A stretch of 64,000 bases of DNA from Lujinxingia vulgaris. GTDB lineage: Bacteria > Myxococcota_A > Bradymonadia > Bradymonadales > Bradymonadaceae. A program made the position numbers and the translations under genes. Shown piece after piece: positions 19,478 to 27,624 of this stretch (position 1 is its first letter; each line of letters begins with the position of its first letter). The stretch is taken from assembly GCF_007997015.1 (NCBI RefSeq), contig NZ_VOSM01000006.1, positions 248,001 to 312,000 of the forward strand, read 5' to 3'. The notes beneath the pieces were generated by a model. The model was not told the origin of the DNA. It did not search any database and worked only from the letters and a program-made list of their open reading frames with translations.

Positions 19478-19549
19478 ATCTCCGGAGTCGACCCTGAATG
19501 ATTCGCCTCAGGTTGAGGCGCTTTTCTGGCAGTTAAAAAGGACCGAACG

Positions 19550-20575
19550 ATGAGCCATGACGCGGCAAACGCCGACCTGAACTTTACGAAACCGACGCGC
19601 GTTCGCCGCGCCGACCGCCTTCTTGCGACGCTGGCGATGATCCTGGTGACGGCGTGCGCCGCCTCCCAGCTGGCCTGTGACTCCGGCGCTGCCGAGAGCG
19701 GCACCGAGCCCACCTCCGAGGCCAGCGCCGCAGCAACCGAGGGCCAGAGCGCCGAAGGTGAAGAGGCCGCCGCAGACGACGCCCTTGAGGCCGAGCGCCT
19801 GGTCGTGCTCGGTGGCCCCATCGCCGAGATCGCTTTCGCGCTGGGCGCTGGCGAGCAGGTGGTCGCTGCGGATAAGTCCGCCGAGTACCCGCCCGAGGCC
19901 GCTTCAGTGGCCTCGCTGGACTACTACCGCATGACCTCGGTGGAGGCCGTGCTCTCCAATCGCCCCGACCGCGTGCTGGCCTCCGAAGGCGTGGGACCGG
20001 CCGAGGTGGTCGACCAGCTTAAAGGCGCCGGCGTCGACGTTGTCGTCTTTGAAGAGCCCACCGACGTGGCCAGCGCGCGCGAGCGTATTTTGAAGGTCGG
20101 CGAAGCGCTGGGGCGCACGGAGGAGGCCGAGGCGCTGGTGGCCGAGCTCGACGCGGAGCTCGAGAAAGCCGAAGCCGCCGCCTCGCAGGTCGACGAAGAC
20201 CTGCGCGCGATCTTTGTGTACGCCCGCGGTCAGGGCACGCTGCTCATCGGCGGCCGTGGCACCAGCGCGGCCACCGCCATTGAGCTTGCCGGCGCCAACC
20301 TTGTGACCGAATACGACGACTTTCGCCCGATGAGCGCCGAGGGGCTGATCGCCGCGGCGCCCGACGTGGTCGTGATGACCGAAAAGGGTCTGAAAAGCCT
20401 GGGCGGGCCCGAGAAAGTCTGGGAGCTGCCGGGTATGAGCGAGACGCCGGCTGCGGCCACGCGTCAGGTGGTGGCCATCGACGATCTCAAGCTGCTGGGC
20501 TACGGCCCGCGCCTGGGTGAGGCGGTCAGTGAGCTCAGCGCGAGCTTCTCCAACCTTGAGCGGGCGGAGAAGTAA
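19550..20575 (+). CDS. hmuT: heme ABC transporter substrate-binding protein HmuT
   Basis: A 341-residue binding protein with a long N-terminus and two possible lipobox Cys (LVTAC, SQLAC at about residue 43), followed by an Ala/Glu-rich linker to residue 80. The mature fold (ERLVVLGGPIAEIAFALGAG, DYYRMTSVEAVLSNRPDRVL, GVDVVVFEEP, ELPGM) is the cluster A-II type used for heme and siderophores. AAAAAGGA lies ahead of the ATG. It is the first gene of hmuT-U-V-S, with only 2 bp to hmuU. It takes heme delivered by the outer-membrane receptor to the inner-membrane permease. Confidence 0.88.
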   Translation: MSHDAANADLNFTKPTRVRRADRLLATLAMILVTACAASQLACDSGAAESGTEPTSEASAAATEGQSAEGEEAAADDALEAERLVVLGGPIAEIAFALGAGEQVVAADKSAEYPPEAASVASLDYYRMTSVEAVLSNRPDRVLASEGVGPAEVVDQLKGAGVDVVVFEEPTDVASARERILKVGEALGRTEEAEALVAELDAELEKAEAAASQVDEDLRAIFVYARGQGTLLIGGRGTSAATAIELAGANLVTEYDDFRPMSAEGLIAAAPDVVVMTEKGLKSLGGPEKVWELPGMSETPAAATRQVVAIDDLKLLGYGPRLGEAVSELSASFSNLERAEK

Positions 20576-20577
20576 GG

Positions 20578-21666
20578 ATGAGTGCGGCGATCCCCCATAG
20601 CCCCGAGTTGGGCACAGCGCCCAGCGCGCGGGCCTCGGAGCGGGCGCGGCGCCGCACGTGGGCGCTGGTCGGCTTAGGCGGGGCGCTGGTGCTGGTGGGG
20701 CTTATCAGCCTGGGCGCCGGCGCGGTGGCGATTGCACCGGCAGAGGTGTGGGCGGCGCTCGGCGCGCTGATCTTCAAAACCACCTCGGCCGACGCGATGC
20801 ACCTGGCGGTGGTGGGCTCGATCCGCGCGCCGCGCGTGCTCTTCGGCGCGCTGGTCGGCGCCACACTGGGGGTGAGCGGCGCGGCGTTGCAGGGGATCTT
20901 CCGCAACCCTCTGGCCGACCCGGGGCTCATCGGCGTCTCCAGCGGCGCCTCACTCGGCGTGGCCTGCGCGATGATGCTGGGGGGCTCGCTCACCGGATTT
21001 GTCGCCGGCGCGATGATCCCGGCCGCAGGTTTTTTAGGCGGGCTCATCGCCACGATGATCGTCTACCGCCTGGCCACCCGCGGGGGCCGCACCGACGTGG
21101 CGACGATGCTTTTGGCGGGCATCGCCATCAACGCCTTCTGCGGCGCGGGGCTGGGACTTTTGATCTATGCGTCGAGCGACACCGAACTTCGCGACTTCAC
21201 GTTGTGGACGCTCGGCAGTCTCACCACCGCCAGCTGGACGACGCTCGCCATGGCCACACCGGTGGCGCTCGTGGCGATCGGTCTGTTGCTCTCGCAGCAG
21301 CGCCAGCTCAACGCGATGCTTCTTGGCGAATCGGAGGCTTTTCATCTGGGCATCGACGCCAACCGCGTCAAAAAACGCGTGGTGGCGCTGAGCGCGCTGG
21401 CCGTCGGGGCGAGCGTGGGTTTTGCCGGCATGATCGGCTTTGTGGGCCTTGTGGTGCCGCACCTTCTTCGCCTGGCCGGCGGTGCCGACCACCGCCTGGT
21501 GCTCCCGGGCTCGGCGCTGCTCGGCGCAGCCCTCCTTGTGGGCGCCGACGCGCTGGCCCGCACCGTGGCCGCGCCGGCCGAACTGCCCATCGGCGTCATC
21601 ACCTCCCTCATCGGAGCGCCTTTCTTCCTCTGGCTCCTGACTCGCCGGCTCAAAGGGGGGGGTTGA
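20578..21666 (+). CDS. hmuU: heme ABC transporter permease HmuU
   Basis: A 362-residue FecCD-family permease with about ten membrane segments. Family landmarks are RAPRVLFGALVGATLGVSGA, ALQGIFRNPLADPGLIGVSS, GASLGVA and FVGLVVPHLLRLAGG. The latter two regions form the ATPase-coupling and translocation core. The start is 2 bp after the hmuT stop, so translation is probably coupled. It imports heme across the inner membrane with HmuV. Confidence 0.92.
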   Translation: MSAAIPHSPELGTAPSARASERARRRTWALVGLGGALVLVGLISLGAGAVAIAPAEVWAALGALIFKTTSADAMHLAVVGSIRAPRVLFGALVGATLGVSGAALQGIFRNPLADPGLIGVSSGASLGVACAMMLGGSLTGFVAGAMIPAAGFLGGLIATMIVYRLATRGGRTDVATMLLAGIAINAFCGAGLGLLIYASSDTELRDFTLWTLGSLTTASWTTLAMATPVALVAIGLLLSQQRQLNAMLLGESEAFHLGIDANRVKKRVVALSALAVGASVGFAGMIGFVGLVVPHLLRLAGGADHRLVLPGSALLGAALLVGADALARTVAAPAELPIGVITSLIGAPFFLWLLTRRLKGGG

Positions 21667-21725
21667 TGGCTTTTGATAATAAAAACAAGGGCTTAGCGAT
21701 TCGCGAGGAGGCCAGCGATGAGTGA
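21666..21725 (+). CDS. possible 19-residue coupling ORF
   Basis: An ATG overlaps the hmuU stop (TGATG), with a G-rich stretch before it. It opens a 19-codon frame (MAFDNKNKGLAIREEASDE) that ends 8 nt inside hmuV. It may simply carry ribosomes from hmuU to hmuV, or be chance. It is not HemP/HmuP, which is longer. Confidence 0.22.
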   Translation: MAFDNKNKGLAIREEASDE

Positions 21726-22542
21726 ACTTCGCGCCACAAACCTGAGCGTGCGCCTGGGCGGCGAAACGATCGTCGAGGAGATCAACTTAGGGGTGCGCCC
21801 CGGTGAATTTCTGGCGGTGGTGGGGCCCAGCGGGGCGGGAAAATCCACGCTTCTGGGCGCGCTCTCTGGCGAGCTGAAAGGGGAGAGCGGCGCCGTGATG
21901 CTCGATGAGCGGGAGATGAAACGCTGGCGGCTGGACCTGCTTGCCAGAAAACGCGCGCTCCTGCCGCAGTCGCCGGCGCTGACTTTTCCTTTTCCGGTGA
22001 TCGACGTGGTGCTGATGGGGCGCCAGCCCCTTAACGGCGGGCGCGTCAGCCGCGTCGACGAGGTCATCGCGCGCGACTGCCTGCGCCTGGTGGGCATCGA
22101 GCATCTGGCCGAGCGGGCCTACACCACGCTCTCGGGCGGGGAGCGCCAGCGGGTGCATTTTGCCCGGGTGCTTGCCCAGGTCGGCCCGGAGCGCGACGAC
22201 GCCCGCTACCTCTTACTCGACGAGCCCACCTCCCAGCTCGATGTCGCCCACGCCTTCTCGGCGCTGCGGGTGGCCCGGGAGTTCTGTGAGCTGGGCGTGG
22301 GCGTGATCTGCGTGCTGCACGATCTCAACCTGGCCGCCCGCTTCGCCGACACCATCGCGCTGATGGCCCAGGGGCGGCTTCAGGCCATCGGCGCCCCGCA
22401 ACACGTTTTAACGACCGACTTACTCGCAACCCATTTCGGGGTCGACGCCGACATCGTCGACCACCCCCTCACGGGCGCCCTTCAGGTGGTCGTGCTCGGG
22501 GACCGACTTTCTCAAACCACCACGGAGGCGACACCATGCTGA
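21718..22542 (+). CDS. hmuV: heme ABC transporter ATPase HmuV
   Basis: A 274-residue ABC ATPase. Walker A GPSGAGKST is at residues 36-44; signature LSGGERQR, Walker B YLLLDEPTS, the D-loop QLDVAHA and switch His VLHDLNLAARFAD follow in order. It is the HmuV/BtuD type that powers heme or cobalamin import. GAGGAG lies about 8 bases before the ATG. Its last codons overlap the hmuS start by 7 nt. Confidence 0.92.
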   Translation: MSELRATNLSVRLGGETIVEEINLGVRPGEFLAVVGPSGAGKSTLLGALSGELKGESGAVMLDEREMKRWRLDLLARKRALLPQSPALTFPFPVIDVVLMGRQPLNGGRVSRVDEVIARDCLRLVGIEHLAERAYTTLSGGERQRVHFARVLAQVGPERDDARYLLLDEPTSQLDVAHAFSALRVAREFCELGVGVICVLHDLNLAARFADTIALMAQGRLQAIGAPQHVLTTDLLATHFGVDADIVDHPLTGALQVVVLGDRLSQTTTEATPC

Positions 22543-23579
22543 GCACCCACACCCCCGATCCTTCGCAACTTCTCAACCAACTCCACACCCTGAAAGAGAC
22601 CGAGCCCAACATCCGCGCGCGCCGCGCCGCCGAGCGCCTGGGCGTGAGCGAGGGCGAGCTCCTGGCGAGTCAGATTGGCCAGGGCGTGGTGCGCCTTGAT
22701 GGGGATTTTAAGGAGATGATCAAGGCCTTTGAGGCCTTTGGCGAGGTCATGGCGCTGACCCGCAACGAGTCGGCGGTGCACGAGGTGCACGGCCGCTACG
22801 AGGATATCTCGTTCAACGGTCAGTCCGGCCTTGTGCTCAACCCGATGATCGATCTTCGGCTCTTTATGTGGTCCTGGCATCACGGTTTTGCGGTCGAGAC
22901 GCCTTTCCGAGACGGCGTGCGCAAGAGCCTGCAGTTCTTCGACATCGACGGCACCGCCGTGCACAAGGTCTACCTGACCAAAAAGACCGACGAGGCCGCC
23001 TGGGATCGTTTTGTTCAGGAGCACACCGCCGCCGACCAGACGCCTTATCTGGAGGCGAAGGCCAAAAAAGCCAAAGATCCGGAGACCCCCGACGCCGAGA
23101 TCGACGTGGCCAGTTTTCAGAAGACCTGGCGTGAACTCAAAGACACCCACGACTTCTTCGGCATGCTGCGCGAGTTCGGCGTGACCCGCACCCAGGCCCT
23201 GCGTCTTGCGCCCGAGGGCTACGCCCGCCAGGTCAGCAATGAGAGCGCCGTCAGCGTGTTGGAGAAGGCCCAGGCCCAGGAGCTCCCGATCATGGTGTTC
23301 GTGGGCAGCAAGGGCTGCATCCAGATCTACAGCGGCAAGGTCAACAAGCTGGTGCGCACCGGGGAGTGGTTCAACGTGCTCGACCCGGCGTTTAACCTGC
23401 ACCTTAAAGACGGCGAGATTGCCCAGGCCTGGGTGGTCACCAAGCCCACCGTCGACGGCGATGTCACCGCGCTGGAAGTTTTTGATAAGGATGGCGAGGT
23501 GATCGCGCTCTTCTTCGGCGCGCGCAAGCCGGGGATTCCGGAGCTTGCGGCGTGGCGGGAGCTTGCGCACGCGCTTTAA
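22536..23579 (+). CDS. hmuS: hemin-degrading / heme-trafficking protein HmuS
   Basis: A 347-residue cytoplasmic protein of the HemS/ChuS/HmuS family with the usual two-lobe repeat: lobe 1 with RAAERLGVSEGELLAS and NPMIDLRLFMWSWHHGF, lobe 2 with ALRLAPEGYARQV and WFNVLDPAFNLHL. The His in DTHDFFGML (residue 205) corresponds to the conserved heme-ligand region of ChuS/HemS. Members either open the heme ring or hand heme on. The start overlaps hmuV, so it is the last gene of the import operon and receives incoming heme. Confidence 0.9.
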   Translation: MLSTHTPDPSQLLNQLHTLKETEPNIRARRAAERLGVSEGELLASQIGQGVVRLDGDFKEMIKAFEAFGEVMALTRNESAVHEVHGRYEDISFNGQSGLVLNPMIDLRLFMWSWHHGFAVETPFRDGVRKSLQFFDIDGTAVHKVYLTKKTDEAAWDRFVQEHTAADQTPYLEAKAKKAKDPETPDAEIDVASFQKTWRELKDTHDFFGMLREFGVTRTQALRLAPEGYARQVSNESAVSVLEKAQAQELPIMVFVGSKGCIQIYSGKVNKLVRTGEWFNVLDPAFNLHLKDGEIAQAWVVTKPTVDGDVTALEVFDKDGEVIALFFGARKPGIPELAAWRELAHAL

Positions 23580-23596
23580 GGGGGCGCGGGTCTACG

Positions 23597-23708
23597 GTGT
23601 GTTTTTGTAGGGGCGGGCCTTGTGCCCGCCCGGCGCCTGCAAATCAAAAGCCGTGCGAACGCGGGCCCCCACAAGGAGGGCCCCTACGGGAGGTGCCCAC
23701 CGACCGCA
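23597..23708. repeat. G/C-rich inverted intergenic repeat
   Basis: GTAGGGGCGGGCCTTGTG near 23608 is mirrored by GGGCCCCCACAAGGAGG and GGGCCCCTAC up to about 23690, with a 35-nt centre. It resembles REP-like intergenic inverted repeats and may act as terminator for hmuS. No second copy is in the window. Confidence 0.55.
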
Positions 23709-23775
23709 CGAATCGCCCCACATCGAGAACTCCTGCGCCCCACAACCACCCAACCACCCAACCACAACCCGCGAA
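23708..23775 (-). repeat. octamer cassette copy (minus orientation)
   Basis: Read on the minus strand this is (GTTGGGTG)n, GTTGTGGGGC, then GATGTGGGGCGATTCG. It is the same cassette that lies before each structured RNA copy at 26-28 kb and twice at 60.5-60.8 kb. It sits between the convergent hmuS and PhnA-like genes. Confidence 0.75.
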
Positions 23776-23829
23776 CCGCCGGCCGCTCACCCGAACCTCC
23801 CCATCGCGACCCCCCCCCCCAACGCCCCC

Positions 23830-24417
23830 TCAGGCTCTCTTCAAAAACATCGTCTTGAGCACGATCACCGTTCCATTCACCCGCCCCTCCACGTGCTCGG
23901 GGTTGTCGGTGAGATGGATGCCTTTGACCAGGGTTCCGCGCTTGGCCACAAAGGAGGTGCCCTTGACGTCGAGGTCTTTGATCAGTGTGACGGAGTCGCC
24001 CTCGTTGAGCTCGGTGCCGTTGCTGTCGAGGGTGCGCGGGGTGTCGTCCTCGGCTGTGTGGATGCCCTCCTCGGCCCAGCTTAAGACCTCGTCGGGGAGG
24101 TAGGCCTGGGCCAGCAGGTCGGCCGCCCAGGTGGCGCGGGGGGCCAGCCGATGCAGCAGTCGGTAGCTCAAAACCTGCACCGGGGCCACGGGGCTCCAGA
24201 TGGCCTCCTGCAGGCAGAACCAGTGGGTCGGATCGAGTTCGGCGTCCTCGCCGCTGATCTGGGTGCGGCAGCCGGCGCAGAGCAGGGCGGCGTGTTTGGC
24301 GCTCTCGGCCTCGAAGGGGGCCACTCCGAAGGGGGCAAGCTCGTGGTGGGCGCCGCAGAGCTCGCAGATGTTCCCGGAACGGTCTACCAGGTCGTGTGTC
24401 AGTCGGGCGTCGGTCAT
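23830..24417 (-). CDS. PhnA-like zinc-ribbon protein
   Basis: A 195-residue protein. ATG 24417 (MTDARLTHDLV) is preferred to an upstream start that adds 30 unrelated residues. The N-terminal half has ICELCGAHHE and a second Cys pair LLCAGC, together a four-Cys zinc ribbon. The C-terminal 70 residues (LDSNGTELNEGDSVTLIKDL, VKRG-like turn, GRVNGTVIVLKTMFLKR) form the PhnA domain. Despite the name, PhnA-like proteins have no proven role in phosphonate use. It is convergent with hmuS and unlikely to be linked to it. Confidence 0.85.
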   Translation of the reverse strand: MTDARLTHDLVDRSGNICELCGAHHELAPFGVAPFEAESAKHAALLCAGCRTQISGEDAELDPTHWFCLQEAIWSPVAPVQVLSYRLLHRLAPRATWAADLLAQAYLPDEVLSWAEEGIHTAEDDTPRTLDSNGTELNEGDSVTLIKDLDVKGTSFVAKRGTLVKGIHLTDNPEHVEGRVNGTVIVLKTMFLKRA

Positions 24418-24703
24418 CGTCAGGCTCGTCGGGTGAGAGAGGGAGAGGGGGAGGAGGAAAAACGCGTGGGTCGGGCCACGCGCCCGATCGCCCCCGCAAG
24501 GGGGCAAGCATGCTCCTAGCAGTCAAACGACGCGGCGTCATTCGGGGAAAGAGCCGCCGGGCAGGGCCTTTGTCCCGGGAACCCCTTGCGGCGTAGACTC
24601 TGGCGCGGCGAGTGACGCAGGTGCGCCCGAGTCTGCGCCGCAAGGGGCGCTCCGATGATGGCAATGCGATGATGGCAATGCGATGGACATGAGGGTGAGC
24701 GCG

Positions 24704-26002
24704 ATGACACGAAACGCGATAATGGCAGGCATGGTGGCGATGGGGTTTTTGGTGGGATGTGCCCGCGGGGCGACGTCGCGTCCGGACTCGCCAGAGCCCG
24801 CACCACGCCAGGATCGGGTGGCCCCCTGGACGCTGGAGGAGGCAGTCGCCACGCTCTGCGATGGGGTCGATGGCTGCGAGCTGGCCCAGGCCCAGGCGGT
24901 GCAAGGGGGGCGTCCCGCGCTGATCTGTGCGGGTGAGGATGACTGCGAGCCGGGGCCAGCCGGTCAGCGCCCCGGATCGGTCATCGAGTCCCTCTACGTG
25001 GTGACGCTGCGATGGAGCCCGTTGAATACGAGCAACACCTGCGAGCTCTCGGAGGTCTACCGTGTCGATCTGCAGGCCCGCGAGGCGCGTCTTATAGCGC
25101 GCCCCTGCCCGGAGGGGCGCGTGGTTCATGAGGTCAAGCTGACCCACGGTCAGCTCACCGAGCAGCGCACAAGTGGCTCGGCGTCGAACGTGGTGTTTGA
25201 TTCCTTCAGCTACGACGTGCCCGCGGCGCGCCCCATCGAGAGGCATCATCAGGAATTCATGGCCGAGTGGGGCGTGGCGCGGCGAGAGAGCTGGAACTTT
25301 GAGCGTCTGAGCGGACGGATTGACTATGAGTTGACCTGTGAGGGGAGCGCGGTCCGCGCGCGGGAGAGCATGGTCGTCGACGCTCGCCAGGTTTCTCGTA
25401 GCGACGCCGCACGCGCTGCATCCCGGGACTGGACCCGGTGCTCAAGCCCCCTGGGCGATGAGCGCTCCGGGGTACGCATCGCGCTGGTCAACGGCACCCG
25501 TCTGATCGTGCAGTGGTCCGACGCGCTCCCGGGCGATGGCCAGGCCCCCTTGCCCGAGAGGCTGGGTGAGCTGGTGGTGCAGCTGGCCAGCGAGCGCCAG
25601 AGTCTGGAGCAGACCGGGCTTCTCTGCCCGGGGCAGCAGGCCTCCGGAGACAAGGGGCTCACCACCCTTGAGATCCCCGTGTTGGTGGAGGGCCGCTATG
25701 AGGCAGCGGGCCTTGAGGCCACCTGGCATCGGGAGGGGCGACGCGTGACCGGCGTCCTTGATTTCAGTACATCGCCCGGAGCTTTCGCGCTGCGTCTGAA
25801 CCCCTCGGAGGTCAGCCCGGCGTCGGCGACGTTGCCCCCGGAGCAAAAAAGCCTGAGCACCCTGATTCCCGCAGATCTCAGGCTTGTAGGCAGCGCCCGG
25901 GCCCGGGTTGAGCTTCCCTGCGTGGTGGAGCACGACGAGGTAAGGGTGGACTACGACGCCTGGGCGGCCGGGCGCGAAGTGCAGCTGATTCAGCCGCGCT
26001 GA
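24704..26002 (+). CDS. lipoprotein of unknown function
   Basis: A 432-residue protein. ATG 24704 follows a GAGG-containing stretch; an in-frame ATG at 24683 is possible. The signal peptide ends in the lipobox FLVGC. The mature part has Cys pairs (LCDGVDGC, LICAGEDDC) and no motif I recognise; it looks like an extracellular beta-rich domain. The 30 bp before it contain a short direct repeat (GATGGCAATGCGAT twice). It is followed by the large non-coding repeat region. Confidence 0.75.
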   Translation: MTRNAIMAGMVAMGFLVGCARGATSRPDSPEPAPRQDRVAPWTLEEAVATLCDGVDGCELAQAQAVQGGRPALICAGEDDCEPGPAGQRPGSVIESLYVVTLRWSPLNTSNTCELSEVYRVDLQAREARLIARPCPEGRVVHEVKLTHGQLTEQRTSGSASNVVFDSFSYDVPAARPIERHHQEFMAEWGVARRESWNFERLSGRIDYELTCEGSAVRARESMVVDARQVSRSDAARAASRDWTRCSSPLGDERSGVRIALVNGTRLIVQWSDALPGDGQAPLPERLGELVVQLASERQSLEQTGLLCPGQQASGDKGLTTLEIPVLVEGRYEAAGLEATWHREGRRVTGVLDFSTSPGAFALRLNPSEVSPASATLPPEQKSLSTLIPADLRLVGSARARVELPCVVEHDEVRVDYDAWAAGREVQLIQPR

Positions 26003-26190
26003 GGAGGGGGGGCGTGGGGGTTCGCGGTGTGGGGCGATGTGTGCGGGCGGTGTCGGGTTCGCTTTGTGGTTAGGTGGTTGTGTGGTTGTGCGGCGCGGTG
26101 GTTCGCGGTGGTTCGCAGTGTGGGTTGATTCGTGAGGGCGTGGGGAGGTTTTCGGGTTGCAAAGGATGAAAAGAGTTGGTGGTCGGAGAT
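26003..26190 (+). repeat. octamer cassette and leader of RNA copy R1
   Basis: G/T-rich sequence with degenerate TGTGGTTG octamers (26066-26095), then GTGTGGGTTGATTCGTG, GGGGAGGTTTTCGGG and GCAAAGGATGAAAAG leading into R1. The last 50 bp are almost identical before R2 and R3 and should hold the promoter, though no clear -35/-10 pair is visible. Confidence 0.7.
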
Positions 26191-26605
26191 ATGTGCGCAC
26201 ATTGACATTAAGTCACGAAGAGATCACGACGCTTCGTGGCGGCGCAAGACCTCAGATGATGTTATTAAGTTAATGTCGTCTGAAGTTGAAAGGCCCGATC
26301 AATGTATCGACGTCTTAAATGACGCAGCGTTGAGACGGCAGCGCCAGAGGTTGTATGAAGCTGGCGACGTCTTTCGAGACGCAGGTTTCATACAACGGGT
26401 CGAAACCAACTGACGACGTCTTAAGTGACGCAGGTTGGACTCGACGGAGCCGCTTCACAACAAGGTGTCGATGCCGTCAAACCGCATCGACACCGGGTGA
26501 AGCAGCCCATGCGTCGCGTGACTTTGTCGACGTTTTGTAAAAAACGCAGAAGTCGCGTGACACAGAGAAAAACCCGGGCCTTTGGGCCCGGGTTTTTTGT
26601 CTCTG
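26191..26605 (+). ncRNA. structured RNA copy R1
   Basis: Roughly 415 nt with its own terminator; the 5' end is uncertain. It begins near the palindrome ATGTGCGCACAT (26191-26202). Stems: P1 CACGAAG/CTTCGTG (26214-26220 with 26232-26238). P2 is 13 bp with three G-U pairs (26252-26264 with 26271-26283), loop TTAAGT. P3 TCAATG/CGTTGA (26299-26304 with 26328-26333). P4 GTTGTATGAAGC/GTTTCATACAAC (26350-26361 with 26385-26396), UUCG loop. P5 GTCGAAACCAAC/GTTGGACTCGAC (26399-26410 with 26434-26445). P6 GCTTCAC/GTGAAGC enclosing GGTGTCGATGC/GCATCGACACC. P7 GTCGCGTGACTT/AAGTCGCGTGAC. In P3, P4, P5 and P7 the outer stem is followed by NNNCGA, an inner CGxxx hairpin, then CAG. I do not recognise the family. 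Confidence 0.75.
26563..26605 (+). terminator. terminator of R1
   Basis: CAGAG, five A, CCCGGGCC-loop-GGCCCGGG, six T, then CTCTG closing the outer stem. Confidence 0.9.
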
Positions 26606-26952
26606 GTGGAGTGATGGGGGCTGACTGTGGGTCGTGAGAAGTTCAGTTTTTATGCAGGTGATGTGGGTCTCCTGGACGGGGAGTCGCGGGGGGGGCGCGG
26701 TGTGGGGAGAGTCGTGTATACATAGGGAGGTTTTCGTGTGTGGTTGTGTGGTTGTGTGGTTGTGTGGTTGTGTGGTTGTGTGGTTGTGTGGTTGTGTGGC
26801 GCGGGGGTATGCGGTGTGGGGAGATTCGTGTGTGCGTGGGGAGGTTTTTGGGTGTGGTTGTGTGGCGCGGGGGTATGCGGTGTGGGGAGATTCGTGTGTG
26901 CGTGGGGAGGTTTTCGGGCTGCAAAGGATAAAAAGATTTGGTGGTCGGGGAT
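26606..26952 (+). repeat. spacer R1-R2 with seven exact octamers
   Basis: The segment after R1 (CTGACTGTGGGTCGTGAG, then GTTCAGTTTTTATGCAGGTG) also follows R2 and R3. Seven exact TGTGGTTG octamers run from 26739 to 26794. The motif GGTATGCGGTGTGGGGAGA with GTGTGTGCGTGGGGAGG occurs twice (about 26810-26850 and 26870-26912). Then comes the conserved leader of R2. Confidence 0.8.
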
Positions 26953-27369
26953 ATGTGCGCACATTGAGAGTAAGTCACGAAGAGAGCACGACGCTTCGTG
27001 GCGGCGCAAGACCTCAGATGATGTTATTAAGTTAACATGATCGGAGGTCGAAAGGTCGAATTGACGTGTCGACGTCTTCAGTGACGCAGCGTTGAGACGG
27101 CAGCGCCAGAGGTTGTGTGAGACTCTCGACGTCCTTCGGGACGCAGGTCTCACACGACGGGTCGAATAGGACTGTCGACGTCTTAAGGGACGCAGGTCTT
27201 ATTTGATACAAGCCGCTTCACAAAAAGGTGTCGATGCCGTCAAAACGCATCGACACCGGGTGAAGCAGCCCATGCGTCGCGTGACTTTGTCGACGTTTTG
27301 TAGAAAACGCAGAAGTCGCGTGACACAGAGAAAAACCCGGGCCAAATGGCCCGGGTTTTTTTGTCTCTG
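26953..27369 (+). ncRNA. structured RNA copy R2
   Basis: The second copy, 417 nt, same stem order as R1. P2 changes to GACCTCAGATGATGTTA paired with TAACATGATCGGAGGTC (27010-27026 with 27033-27049, two mismatches). P3 is TTGACG/CGTTGA (27061-27066 with 27090-27095), held by G-U pairs. P4 is GTTGTGTGAGAC/GTCTCACACGAC (27112-27123 with 27147-27158) around CGTCC-UUCG-GGACG. P5 is TCGAATAGGAC/GTCTTATTTGA (27162-27172 with 27196-27206). P6 spans 27215-27266 and P7 27276-27324 with inner CGTTTT-GTAG-AAAACG. Changes from R1 in P4 and P5 sit on both sides of the helices, which is what selection for RNA structure predicts. Confidence 0.75.
27326..27369 (+). terminator. terminator of R2
   Basis: Same design as R1, with an AAAT loop, seven T and CAGAG/CTCTG outer pairing. 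Confidence 0.9.
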
Positions 27370-27624
27370 GCAGGGTGATGGGGCTGACCTTGGGTCGTGA
27401 GAAGTTCAGTGTTTATGCGGGTGATGTGGGTCTCCTGGACGGGAAGTCGCGGGGGGGCGCGGTGTGGGTCGATTCGTGAGGGCGTGGGGAGGTTTTCGGG
27501 TGTGGTTGTGTGGTTGTGTGGTTGTGTGGTTGTGTGGCGCGGGGGGTTGCGGTGTGGGTCGATTCGTGTGTGCGCGGGGAGGTTTTCGGGCTGCAAAGGA
27601 TGAAAAGATTTGGTGGTCGGGTAT
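27370..27624 (+). repeat. spacer R2-R3 with four exact octamers
   Basis: Repeats the post-RNA segment (GTTCAGTGTTTATGCGGGTG at about 27405), then GATTCGTGAGGGCGTGGGGA, four TGTGGTTG octamers (27501-27532), GGTTGCGGTGTGGGTCGATT and the R3 leader. Octamer number differs from the other cassettes, as expected from slippage. Confidence 0.8.

Noticed and set aside
26739-26935. Plus-strand frames reading WLCGCVVVWLCGCV across octamers
   Set aside because: Pure translation of TGTGGTTG repeats, upstream of the R2 RNA, without start signals.
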